DNA of 34,869 bases from a virus. The stretch is from IMG/VR virus record IMGVR_UViG_3300042503_000461, positions 1 to 34,869 of that record; one strand, 5' to 3'. The stretch's first letter is position 1; every line of letters begins with the position of its first letter. This document shows positions 6,891 to 12,894 of the stretch, one piece after another. The notes under the pieces are model-generated. The model saw only the letters and a program-made list of their open reading frames with translations. It was not told the DNA's origin and searched no databases. Made by a program: the position numbers and the translations under genes.

Positions 6891-7339
6891 GCTGCCAGCA
6901 CCGGGTTGCTCAACCACGCTGACGCAACGTCCGGCCTGCGCGTGTTGACTGCGTTTTGAACTTGGTTCGATTCCCGCCAACCAGGAGTGATATAGACGTA
7001 GGACTTGTGTGGCGTGCCATGCTCGTTGAGAGGGTGGTACGCATCTAGCTCGCCGCTCTTTAAGGCAAGCCGCAACGCGGTGTGGATGGTTGCCGGCGGC
7101 CCGCCAATGTGCTGGTGCAACTCTCGGTAAGAGAGCGGCCCATGCTCGTTAATGAGCTCTGCAATGCGCTCGATAACAGTTGGCACGGCTGGCCGCTCCA
7201 CTCCGTTGTTGCAATGCGTTGCCAAGGCTTCCAGCAGGTCACGCAGCGGCCTATGCGCAGCGCGCGGGTAACGCTGTTCTATATCTGCTATACGCTCCAA
7301 GAGGCGCTCGGAATTGTGTGTAACTGTCATGCCTGTCAT
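6887..7339 (-). CDS. Putative winged-helix DNA-binding protein
   Basis: This protein has 150 residues; ATG 7339 is preceded by purine-rich GGAAAGGAAAGG. The middle (about 50-115) reads as a winged helix: ERIAELINEHGPLSYRELHQ, then HIGGPPATIHTALRLALKSG as recognition helix region, then a wing ending HKSYVYITPGW. The first 45 residues are helical and charged. It is the first gene after the long pentamer tract and heads the overlapping run leading to the integrase, so it may regulate this distal part of the operon. The fold is inferred by eye; the target is unknown. Confidence 0.6.
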   Translation of the reverse strand: MTGMTVTHNSERLLERIADIEQRYPRAAHRPLRDLLEALATHCNNGVERPAVPTVIERIAELINEHGPLSYRELHQHIGGPPATIHTALRLALKSGELDAYHPLNEHGTPHKSYVYITPGWRESNQVQNAVNTRRPDVASAWLSNPVLAA

Positions 7340-7375
7340 GCCTTACCTTTCCTTTCCAAATGCCGCCACACCTCG

Positions 7376-7749
7376 CCTGCCTGACCAAACGTCGCCTCGC
7401 CTCGCCGTGCCGTGCCGTGCCAAACCTCGCCTCGCCTGCCGTGCCCCACCAATCCGGTCGGCGCCCGTCCTAACCTGGCCTCGCCTGCCACACCGTGCCC
7501 CGCGTTACCGGGCCATGCCAGTCCTCGCCTGCCGTGCCCCGCCCCGCCGCGCCGCGCCGCGCCGCGCCTTGCCATGCCGCGCCTGCCTTGCCCAACCAGG
7601 CACCACCGCGCCTTGCCCCGCCTCGACATGCCTCACCGCGCCTGCCTAGCCTCGCGGTGCCTTGACCGGACATGCCATGCCGCGCCGTACCCTGCCTGCC
7701 TCGCCTTGGCATGCCGCGCCAGGCCGCTCCATGCCGTGCCCAGCCTGCC
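7376..7749. repeat. Degenerate 5-bp tandem repeat tract (NNGCC on +, GGCNN on transcript strand)
   Basis: The whole gap between two minus-strand genes consists of units ending GCC. Perfectly phased runs are visible: six units at 7392-7421 (TCGCC x3, GTGCC x3) and ten at 7534-7583 (GTGCC, CCGCC x2, GCGCC x4, TTGCC, ATGCC, GCGCC). Elsewhere four-base TGCC units and short insertions shift the phase. The period of five is not a multiple of three, and frames through it are Arg/Ala-rich low complexity, so it is not coding. It begins immediately after the stop of the gene ending at 7750 and stops just before the ribosome site of the next gene. The leftward transcript would carry it as purine-rich RNA. 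Confidence 0.85.
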
Positions 7750-8226
7750 TTACGCCGCCAGCCCATCCTCGTCTGGCCGACGACGCACAACTCGTGCGCT
7801 CATCAACCCCAGGCGCTCCACCATCTCATCCACTTCGCGCATCAGCCCAAACATCCGCGACAGCTCCCGCGTGCGTTCCAGCAATGCGCGGGCGCGAGCA
7901 AACTCCTGCGCCAGCGTCTGGTGCTGCAAATCCTCGACGCTGATGCTGCGCGTGGCGATATAGCTCTGCGTTGACGGTTGCGCCTCGGGGTTGCGCACAT
8001 ACCTGGGGACGGTCAGCGAGTAGCTGTCGGTGGTAATGACAACCCTGCGGGACAACAACGTGCGGGCCTGCCAGATGCGATGCGCGTGTCCCGCCTTTTC
8101 GTTGTCCCACTCAAAGCAGTTGTGCGCCGGACAGTCGGGGTCTTGCGCCAACTCCACCAGTTCGTCTGGCGTGATGTTGGGACGCTCGCGCTCAATCTCG
8201 TCAAGCCACTCGCTGATCGTTTCCAT
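7750..8226 (-). CDS. Hypothetical phage protein, 158 residues
   Basis: It starts on ATG 8226, which overlaps the stop of the RAMP-like gene (TAATG), so the two are translated together. Residues 1-35 are acidic and helical (METISEWLDEIERERPNITP), followed by PAHNCFEWDNEKAGHAHRIW, where Cys and His residues cluster, then a strand region (SRRVVITTDSYSLTVPRYVR). The C-terminal 60 residues form a long charged helix. I do not recognise a family. The coupling suggests a partner of its upstream neighbour. Confidence 0.65.
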   Translation of the reverse strand: METISEWLDEIERERPNITPDELVELAQDPDCPAHNCFEWDNEKAGHAHRIWQARTLLSRRVVITTDSYSLTVPRYVRNPEAQPSTQSYIATRSISVEDLQHQTLAQEFARARALLERTRELSRMFGLMREVDEMVERLGLMSARVVRRRPDEDGLAA

Positions 8227-8993
8227 TACGCAGCCACCTTAAATCCGCGACGCTTCACCTCAACATCGAACCAACCCATCAATTCCTCGGTTTGATCGTC
8301 GTAGCACTGCGGGTCATCCATTGCCGCAATCTGCGCAGCCCTGCCGCCCGCACTCACAACCTGCGCAAACGCCGGATCGGTTTCAGCCATGCCAATGTCG
8401 AATTGGCCGAAAGTTCCCGAGCCTTTCTCCGGACGCCAATCGCCCACACCGATCGTTAGCCCAGCCTGGGTCAGCAGGTTGACGATGCTGGTGGTCTTGA
8501 TGATTGACGACGCGAAATGCACATGGATCGTCGCGGCCCACTGCGGAACGATGCAGCGGGTGCGGATGTCCGGTGTGCGGTTCATGTCCGCGCTGCGCAC
8601 AGGCGTCATCAGAACCTTTGGGACGCCAAAGATTTGTATGTATTCACCCTCGATAAACGTCAGCCGGCCAATCTGCGACTTAGCTGCGCCAGGCACATCA
8701 ATTGCTGCTGTTCTGAGCGCGCCCTTGAATGCCGTGCTGGGCATAGCCAACAGGGTCGCAGCGCTGTCGTCGTTGATCCGGTGCGGTGAGCTGCGAAACT
8801 CTGCCATCGGGTCATGCTTCAAACTGCTAGCCTTTTCTGCCGCGTTCTTGCGGCCTTTCGGCATCAGCAGCTCATGCAGCACTTTCTCGCTGAGTCGATT
8901 AAGAATCAGCGGGGTGCGACCAAGCACGTTGACGGTGAGTCGCTCGCGTCGAATCTCCGGGACTTCGATTTCTGCACTCTTTGTCGTAGCCAT
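8226..8993 (-). CDS. Conserved phage protein, possible RAMP/Cas7-like fold
   Basis: This 255-residue protein has a strong Shine-Dalgarno (TTAGGAG) before ATG 8993. It opens with a strand-like LTVNVLGRTPLILNRL, then MPSTAFKGALRTAAID (about 83-98), which resembles the P-x-S-x-x-K-G-A-L-R segment of RAMP/Cas7 proteins. Near the end, AGLTIGVGDWRP followed by GSGTFGQFDI resembles their glycine-rich loop. No other cas genes or CRISPR repeats are present. It lies in a recombination/replication operon between two pentamer tracts and behind a two-hairpin leader. The RAMP reading is my inference from motif resemblance; a role in recombination or RNA binding is unproven. Confidence 0.6.
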   Translation of the reverse strand: MATTKSAEIEVPEIRRERLTVNVLGRTPLILNRLSEKVLHELLMPKGRKNAAEKASSLKHDPMAEFRSSPHRINDDSAATLLAMPSTAFKGALRTAAIDVPGAAKSQIGRLTFIEGEYIQIFGVPKVLMTPVRSADMNRTPDIRTRCIVPQWAATIHVHFASSIIKTTSIVNLLTQAGLTIGVGDWRPEKGSGTFGQFDIGMAETDPAFAQVVSAGGRAAQIAAMDDPQCYDDQTEELMGWFDVEVKRRGFKVAA

Positions 8994-9001
8994 CTGTCAC
9001 T

Positions 9002-9049
9002 CTCCTAAGTTGATGCGCCATTCGCATCGGTCAGGGCTGTCCCTGACCG
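9002..9049 (-). promoter_or_regulatory. Two-hairpin 5' leader with Shine-Dalgarno for the RAMP-like gene
   Basis: On the transcript strand the leader has a perfect 9-bp hairpin (CGGTCAGGG at 9028-9036 with CCCTGACCG at 9041-9049, 4-base loop). Directly after it comes a 6-bp hairpin (GATGCG 9012-9017 with CGCATC 9023-9028), then the ribosome site TTAGGAG (complement of 9002-9008). There is no U-run, so it is not a simple terminator. It could control translation, serve as a processing site or bind a protein. The structures are seen in the sequence; the function is inferred. Confidence 0.55.
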
Positions 9050-9175
9050 CTGAAAACGGCCTGCCTTGTTACAACTCGCCGCACCTTGCCTTGCCTGGCC
9101 CTGACTCGCCCCGCCTGCCTTGCGTAGCCAATCCGATCCCCGCCGTGCCCCGCCTCGCCTTGCCTGCCTTGCAGA
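9050..9175. repeat. Second degenerate 5-bp repeat tract (NNGCC / GGCNN)
   Basis: This tract has the same unit as 7376-7749 but is shorter. Phased runs include TTGCC TTGCC at 9086-9095, TCGCC CCGCC at 9106-9115, and five units at 9140-9164 (CCGCC, GTGCC, CCGCC, TCGCC, TTGCC). It starts right after the stop codon of the SSB-like gene and runs up to the hairpin leader of the next gene. A shared unit in two separate gaps of one operon argues against chance composition. Confidence 0.75.
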
Positions 9176-9430
9176 TCAAAAAGGTACGTCCTCCTGATAC
9201 GAACCCGCAGACTGACGACGCGGCTGCGGACGTTGTTGCGGATCGTCACGCGGCTTTGGCTCAAAGAAAGTTAGCCAGCCGTCAAAGTTCACTGGAATCG
9301 ACTCCAGCTTCAGCGACAGGCCGTTCTTTCCTTCAACCACCACGCCGCACTTAATCCATTTCTGCTTTTCCTCGCCGGATTGAGTGGTGTACTTCTCGCC
9401 CCTGGCGCACGCTTCAAATTTGACGCTCAT
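9176..9430 (-). CDS. SSB-like single-stranded DNA-binding protein
   Basis: This 84-residue protein begins on ATG 9430, overlapping the exonuclease stop. Residues 1-55 look like a minimal OB-fold core (KFEACARGEKYTTQSGEEKQ, then KCGVVVEGKNGLSLKLESIP). A Pro/Gln/Arg-rich disordered linker follows. It ends in acidic-aromatic EDVPF, like the partner-binding tip of bacterial SSB (DDDIPF). Known SSBs are about twice this length. It would coat ssDNA for the annealase and exonuclease encoded just upstream. The tail motif is the main evidence. Confidence 0.65.
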   Translation of the reverse strand: MSVKFEACARGEKYTTQSGEEKQKWIKCGVVVEGKNGLSLKLESIPVNFDGWLTFFEPKPRDDPQQRPQPRRQSAGSYQEDVPF

Positions 9431-10047
9431 GCTGCTTTCCCTGTGGTTAGTTGTTCAAACATTGCTTCTACTTCCGCTAGAAACTTGCGGGCGTGTCCTT
9501 CAATTTCTTCTATCTCTTCCCGTCCCGGCGTCCACTCGGCAATGTGCAGTTGCCTGCGCGGATCGCGCACACGCGGGTCATAGCTGACGAACACCGCATG
9601 CTCGCGGCCAGTGCAAGCGAGTTGGGCCAAGATTTGTGGCTTGTGCTGATCAGGCACTCCGCCTGCAAGCAGCCACGACACATGCGTCGTCGTCTGCGGG
9701 CACTTAAACTCAATCACGCCGCCAGGCAGGAACCCGTCTGGAGTTGCTGCAAACAAATCAATCTCTGGGTGGTCAATCGTCCCGCACGGCGCAATTAGCT
9801 GACCCGTTGCAAGTTCAAATGCTGACTTCGCGGCAGGCTCTTGCTCGATGCCCCACTGCATGAACGAATTGACAAAGTGCGGCACCGTGTCGCCGGTGAT
9901 GCGCTCGGCAAGAATTTCGTACTTCAGTGCTCGACGCTTTGCGCCTTCAGCGCCTTTGCTTGTCATGTCCAGCGCTTGATGCATGCGGCTGGCCGTGAGC
10001 TTGCCGCAGCGAGCCGACAGGAACGCAGACTTCTCGGCGTCGTTCAC
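9427..10047 (-). CDS. YqaJ-type recombination exonuclease (PD-(D/E)XK)
   Basis: This 206-residue protein starts at GTG 10047, which overlaps the upstream stop (GTGA); a longer frame upstream is Arg-rich shadow. Signature parts from that start are ARCGKLTAS (12-20), a Glu-containing helix (GIEQEPAA, about 66-73), D104 in ATPDGFL, E113-F-K115 and a following Gln helix (PQILAQLACTG). This is the lambda-exonuclease/YqaJ nuclease fold that resects dsDNA ends 5' to 3'. Together with the ERF annealase and SSB-like protein it forms a two-component recombination system. There is no sign of damage. Confidence 0.88.
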   Translation of the reverse strand: MNDAEKSAFLSARCGKLTASRMHQALDMTSKGAEGAKRRALKYEILAERITGDTVPHFVNSFMQWGIEQEPAAKSAFELATGQLIAPCGTIDHPEIDLFAATPDGFLPGGVIEFKCPQTTTHVSWLLAGGVPDQHKPQILAQLACTGREHAVFVSYDPRVRDPRRQLHIAEWTPGREEIEEIEGHARKFLAEVEAMFEQLTTGKAA

Positions 10048-10262
10048 AGCCGCCCGTCCAGTTCGTCCAGGGCGTCCTCTGCACGGCACATGGCGCGGCC
10101 TAAGTCTTCGCCCGTTGCTGGCTTGCACTGGTGCGCCATTACGTAATCGGCATCCATCCTGCGCACCACATCAACGAGGTTGCGCAGCGCGCCAATAGCA
10201 TCGCTACGGTAGACATCGCCACGGCGGCGCATCGGTTTGTTGGGATAGGTCTGCGTGTTCAT
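10044..10262 (-). CDS. Small hypothetical protein, 72 residues
   Basis: It starts on ATG 10262, overlapping the ERF stop, and ends in a GTGA overlap with the exonuclease. A basic N-terminus is followed by two helices (GALRNLVDVVRRMDADYV and EDLGRAMCRAEDALDEL). It sits between the annealase and exonuclease genes. It may be a recombination accessory, but no family is recognised. Confidence comes from tight coupling on both sides. Confidence 0.6.
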   Translation of the reverse strand: MNTQTYPNKPMRRRGDVYRSDAIGALRNLVDVVRRMDADYVMAHQCKPATGEDLGRAMCRAEDALDELDGRL

Positions 10263-10879
10263 GCGGTCACCTTTTCGGCTGCGGATTTGAGTGATGCCTG
10301 GTGCTGCGTCCAGACGCTGGTCTTTGTGGGTGAGTTGGGTATGGCCTTAAACCGCGCCTGCAACGCTTCCAGGCCGTCCACAGCGGCTTCGCGCAGGCTG
10401 TCCAAGATGAGCGCCGCTTCCGCGTCGTTGACGCGCTGTGCAGGCTTAGGCGCGATTTCGTGCGTGTGCAAGTCCGCGTCGTTGTCACCTTCTGTCGGGA
10501 TGCAAAACGCCTGCATTGCTGCGTACTTGTAAGCCGCGCTCATGGCCTTGTTGGTGGCCTTGTCTGCCGAATCCATCGCTTCGCCGTATGTCTTAACGGT
10601 GTGTTTGCTGCCATCCTCTGCCGACACGAAGTCAAACTCAACTTCGACAGTGACGTAAAACAGCGGCGATCCTTTTGCAGTCTGGCGCTCTATGCACTCG
10701 CGGCTCAGGGTTCGCGGCAGCACAACCAGTCCGTTGCGAGCCAGCACTGGGCCAAGCGCGTTATACACATCGTCGATGCCGCGAAACGAGTAGCCCTGCG
10801 CCTGATTCTTGCGGGCTTTTGCAATGCCGGATTCGGCCATCGTTGCTGCGACAGATGCAATTGCTTGATAGACCTTCAC
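10259..10879 (-). CDS. erf: ERF-family single-strand annealing protein
   Basis: It anneals complementary ssDNA in phage recombination and genome circularisation. This 206-residue protein is best started at GTG 10879, which has GGGGAG seven bases upstream and overlaps the preceding stop. ERF signatures are KVYQAIASVAATMAESGIAK near the start, YSFRGIDDVYNALGPVLARN, a strand region FYVTVEVEFDF, then YGEAMDSADKATNKAMSAAY and KYAAMQAFCIPTEG. The C-terminal ~50 residues are a variable helical tail. The length is near that of P22 Erf. It pairs with the exonuclease two genes downstream. Confidence 0.9.
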   Translation of the reverse strand: MKVYQAIASVAATMAESGIAKARKNQAQGYSFRGIDDVYNALGPVLARNGLVVLPRTLSRECIERQTAKGSPLFYVTVEVEFDFVSAEDGSKHTVKTYGEAMDSADKATNKAMSAAYKYAAMQAFCIPTEGDNDADLHTHEIAPKPAQRVNDAEAALILDSLREAAVDGLEALQARFKAIPNSPTKTSVWTQHQASLKSAAEKVTA

Positions 10880-11043
10880 AGCATTACTCCCCAAAGAGTC
10901 ACAAGAACCAGAGCCAGCACTGCCCACAGAGCCGCGCCCCAGATCATTGCGTTGACGATGCCCTCGGCGGCATCCAGCTCGCGCCGATGTTGCTGGCAGT
11001 CGCGCCAGCCTTGGCCGTATCGCGTCGAATGCGAGTTGCTCAT
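10876..11043 (-). CDS. Small membrane protein, 55 residues
   Basis: ATG 11043 has a good Shine-Dalgarno (AGGAGAAACAGAA before it) and overlaps the upstream stop. A hydrophilic N-terminal half (about 1-27) is followed by one membrane helix, about 30-52 (AMIWGAALWAVLALVLVTLW). It ends in a GTGA overlap with ERF. Its role is unknown; early-operon single-TM proteins sometimes act in host takeover or exclusion, which cannot be told here. Confidence 0.6.
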   Translation of the reverse strand: MSNSHSTRYGQGWRDCQQHRRELDAAEGIVNAMIWGAALWAVLALVLVTLWGVML

Positions 11044-11192
11044 TTCTGTTTCTCCTGAACTTTCTGGACTGCTGCCCATGTCTTGCGGATGTCCGTTTTG
11101 GTGAGATTCACCGGGTACCCTTTGCGGCGCTGGTCGCACCAACCCAAGATGGGCGCACGGCCCGCCTGCTCGATTTGTTGGCGTGCGGTCAT
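11040..11192 (-). CDS. Small basic hypothetical protein, 50 residues
   Basis: It starts at ATG 11192 with a strong AGGAGG five bases upstream, overlaps the upstream gene's stop, and ends in an ATGA overlap with the membrane protein. It has about ten Lys/Arg and the pattern APILGWCDQRRKGYPVNLTK followed by a helix (TDIRKTWAAVQKVQEKQ). That is consistent with a small nucleic-acid or protein binder. No family is recognised. Its perfect placement between two coupled genes supports it. Confidence 0.6.
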   Translation of the reverse strand: MTARQQIEQAGRAPILGWCDQRRKGYPVNLTKTDIRKTWAAVQKVQEKQK

Positions 11193-11401
11193 GCCGCCTC
11201 CTTGCGCAACACGATTTGCTGCGCAGACAGGTCAATGTCCGGCGTCGAGTCAATCGGGCAGCAGATGTCGACAGTCATGCGGTGACCGTCGTTGCAGACA
11301 ACAGAGACCTTCAGCACACGGAAAGGCGCACAGACGCCTCCGTTTATGTCCTGTGTGCTGATGGTCACAGGCTCGCTGGTGTGCAGAGTCAGAGTGCTCA
11401 T
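11189..11401 (-). CDS. Small hypothetical protein, 70 residues
   Basis: ATG 11401 overlaps the stop of the operon's first gene; a longer frame upstream is shadow. It appears all-beta: STLTLHTSEPVTISTQDI, APFRVLKVSVVCNDGHRMTV and a final DIDLSAQQIVLRKE. Three cysteines lie in the middle. No family is recognised. Coupling at both ends is the main support. Confidence 0.6.
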   Translation of the reverse strand: MSTLTLHTSEPVTISTQDINGGVCAPFRVLKVSVVCNDGHRMTVDICCPIDSTPDIDLSAQQIVLRKEAA

Positions 11402-11706
11402 TGCCAGCCCTCCGTTGCATCGGACATGTCTTCGCCGAGTGCGTGCAGGCGCTTCAGTTGCCAGGCTCGACGGGTTGCCCAGGCGTTGCTGAACTCGTGA
11501 TACCAGGCGGCCAGAGTGCCGGCCTGGACTGCGCGCACCAGTTGGGCGGGCGTGCAGACTTCCTCTTCCATGAGCCATTTCGCCAGGTCTTCCTGAGCGC
11601 CAACCGTGTAGCCGGCGGCAAACAGTGCCGGAACGGGATCGTTGGACGGCAATGCGTCCCAGACTTCATCAAAAGCGCGTCGGTGTGCTGCGTTCAGATC
11701 AAACAT
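11398..11706 (-). CDS. First gene of the leftward early operon, hypothetical, 102 residues
   Basis: ATG 11706 is chosen because GGAGGGAACG lies directly before it; an ATG four codons upstream would put the ribosome site inside the gene. The protein looks helical: NAAHRRAFDEVWDALPSNDP, an acidic middle (EDLAKWLMEEEVCTPAQLVR) and a basic Trp-rich helix (WATRRAWQLKRLHALG). The start is about 30 bases from the predicted transcription start of the leftward promoter, so it should be the earliest protein made from that side. Its function is unknown. Confidence 0.65.
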   Translation of the reverse strand: MFDLNAAHRRAFDEVWDALPSNDPVPALFAAGYTVGAQEDLAKWLMEEEVCTPAQLVRAVQAGTLAAWYHEFSNAWATRRAWQLKRLHALGEDMSDATEGWQ

Positions 11707-11742
11707 CGTTCCCTCCATGCCGCGTTCAGTGCGGTGTGAGAG

Positions 11743-11788
11743 AACTTTAGATCAACTGAAGTTAAGTGTCAACTGGTCTTAAGTTATG
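11743..11788 (-). promoter_or_regulatory. Leftward early promoter with operator-like repeats (PL-type)
   Basis: Reading the minus strand, TTGACA (complement of 11767-11772) is followed after exactly 17 bases by TAAAGT (complement of 11744-11749): a consensus -35 and a 4/6 -10. On the plus strand, tcaactgaagttaag (11753-11767) and tcaactggtcttaag (11769-11783) are 16-base-spaced direct repeats lying over the promoter. TCTTAAGTTATG (11777-11788) differs by one base from 12277-12288 near cro. It is likely the promoter of the recombination operon, repressed by the CI-like protein. Confidence 0.7.
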
Positions 11789-11801
11789 GAGCAAAAAATT
11801 T

Positions 11802-12200
11802 TTACGCTCCAGCTTTCTGCGACTTTTTTGCCACCTCATCCAGGTACTCGTTGAACGATTGAAGCTCGTTTGCTGACGGGCTTTTCATGAACTTTGTTGG
11901 AATCATGTGCTGCAAGGTCTCCGCGCGGATAAGCGTCGCAATAACGTAATCGCGTAGCGCGTCGGGCAGTTCGTTGATTCGCTTGTCGTACTGATTGTTT
12001 GGCGCGCGGCCCAAAACAAGCCAATCAAGAGAGACGCCAGTCTCTTCGCAGAACTTCACAACCGCCGAAAACTGCGGCGTGTGCTTATCGGATTCCCATT
12101 GGGACACGTTTGAATGATTCACGCCTAGCCTCTCAGCCATTTGCTGCTGAGTGAGGCCGGCCTGCCGCCTGGCGGCTTTCATACGTGCGCCGAAAGTCAT
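11802..12200 (-). CDS. CI-like phage repressor (XRE HTH) lacking a peptidase domain
   Basis: This 132-residue protein starts at ATG 12200; ATG 12182 is an alternative and no strong ribosome site is seen. Residues 4-62 form an XRE helix-turn-helix: MKAARRQAGLTQQQMAERLG, VNHSNVSQWESDKHTP and FCEETGVSLDWLVLG. The rest (about 65-132) is a short helical tail, not an S24/LexA-type autoprotease with its Ser-Lys dyad. It is divergent from the Cro-like gene and placed before the leftward promoter, as in lambdoid immunity regions. It should maintain lysogeny by binding both operators. Induction must be indirect if it cannot cleave itself. Confidence 0.82.
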   Translation of the reverse strand: MTFGARMKAARRQAGLTQQQMAERLGVNHSNVSQWESDKHTPQFSAVVKFCEETGVSLDWLVLGRAPNNQYDKRINELPDALRDYVIATLIRAETLQHMIPTKFMKSPSANELQSFNEYLDEVAKKSQKAGA

Positions 12201-12290
12201 GCGCAAGTGTTGAGGCAACAAACGCGCCCGTCCACAGGGTTCTACTCAAATAACTTGCGTTCATGACTTGAGATAGTCTAAAGTTATGCA
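12201..12290. promoter_or_regulatory. Immunity operator/promoter region between repressor and Cro-like gene
   Basis: This 90-base divergent gap holds TCTAAAGTTATG at 12277-12288, a one-mismatch copy of the motif in the leftward promoter, whose core TCTAAAGTT also occurs inverted at 11743-11751. On the plus strand TAAAGT (12279-12284) could be a -10 with a weak -35 TTGCGT (12255-12260, 18-base spacer). The next gene's ATG is only six bases after that -10 and has no Shine-Dalgarno, suggesting a leaderless message. The promoter for the repressor is not resolved. Confidence 0.55.
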
Positions 12291-12497
12291 ATGAGATCAA
12301 CCAAACGAACCGATGTTGGCCTTGATTTGGCACTGGAGCGCTCCGAGTCAATGACGAAGCTCGCCGAGGCAATGGGCATAGGCGTGTCTGCCATTTCGCA
12401 GTGGAAGCGCGTCCCTGCCGAACGTGTGCTGGCTGTGGAAGCCGCGACGGGTGTGTCCAGGCAGCAGCTCCGTCCCGATCTGTACCCGGCTGAATAA
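12291..12497 (+). CDS. Cro/YdaS-like small DNA-binding protein
   Basis: This 68-residue protein is encoded divergently from the CI-like repressor. A single helix-turn-helix is visible: SMTKLAEAMGIGVSAISQWK, then RVPAERVLAVEAATGVSRQQ. The final LRPDLYP is characteristic of the Cro/YdaS family, in which it follows the recognition helix. It would bind the immunity operators and favour the lytic route. There is no ribosome binding site, and the putative promoter is almost on top of the ATG, so translation may be leaderless. Confidence 0.82.
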   Translation: MRSTKRTDVGLDLALERSESMTKLAEAMGIGVSAISQWKRVPAERVLAVEAATGVSRQQLRPDLYPAE

Positions 12498-12513
12498 CTG
12501 TATGCATGTACAG
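12498..12513. promoter_or_regulatory. LexA (SOS) box, CTGT-N8-ACAG
   Basis: The sequence ctgtatgcatgtacag starts at the base after the Cro-like stop codon. It matches the beta/gammaproteobacterial LexA operator in both halves (CTGT, ACAG) with the exact 8-base spacing, and extends to 5-base arms (CTGTA/TACAG). It lies within the rightward early transcript, upstream of the replication genes. The motif is exact; whether the host LexA binds it is inferred. Confidence 0.65.
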
Positions 12514-12894
12514 CAGTCTGAACCACTGGTGGCTCATGAAATGAGCCTGCAGCCGGCCTACGTCGGTCGGTGCTGCGTCCCTAGCTACTTGGCAGAGGGG
12601 GGGGGGCTGCGTGCATGAGCTTGACTGTAGGCGTCCTACAAACGGTTGCGCAATCGCTCTAAAGGATTAAGCACTCCGGGCTAACTAAGGGCGCACTTGT
12701 CTCGCCGCGCGGAAGAAAAGGACAAGCGTTACCTGCACGACAGCAGTAGTCACCGCTAGACGGTGGCCGGTGGGCGTATCCAGGCGCCGGAAAGTCTGGA
12801 TCCCGAAAGGGGGCGATACCTCTTCTACCTCTCACTTTCTTCTGTGGGGGGTAGGGGGGCTTTCGGCGATACACCGCGAAAAAGAGGCGCAGGC
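12514..12894. other. 380-base gap without a convincing gene
   Basis: The usual position of a cII-like gene holds nothing I recognise. A frame from ATG 12502 could encode 38 residues (MHVQQSEPLVAHEM...), starting inside the LexA box, but it has no ribosome site or familiar pattern. A run of ten G lies at 12597-12606, and further G-runs lie at 12844-12859. An upstream extension of the next gene (GTG 12763) is possible but reads as low-complexity. The gap may hold regulatory sites, an origin or a decayed gene. Confidence 0.5.

Noticed and set aside
7376-7749. CRISPR array
   Set aside because: The units are only 5 bases and contiguous; there are no 20-40 base spacers and no cas operon.
7336-7790. 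Frames through the pentamer tract on both strands
   Set aside because: Low-complexity Arg/Ala/Gly/Pro translations produced by a 5-base repeat; no start signals.
8389-9354. Long plus-strand frame (321 codons) opposite the RAMP-like gene
   Set aside because: It is antisense to a gene with a strong ribosome site and coherent motifs; its product is Ser/Arg-rich with no familiar pattern.
12659-12874. Minus-strand frame of 71 codons in the gap after the LexA box
   Set aside because: Pro/Arg/Cys-rich without ribosome site or recognisable pattern.
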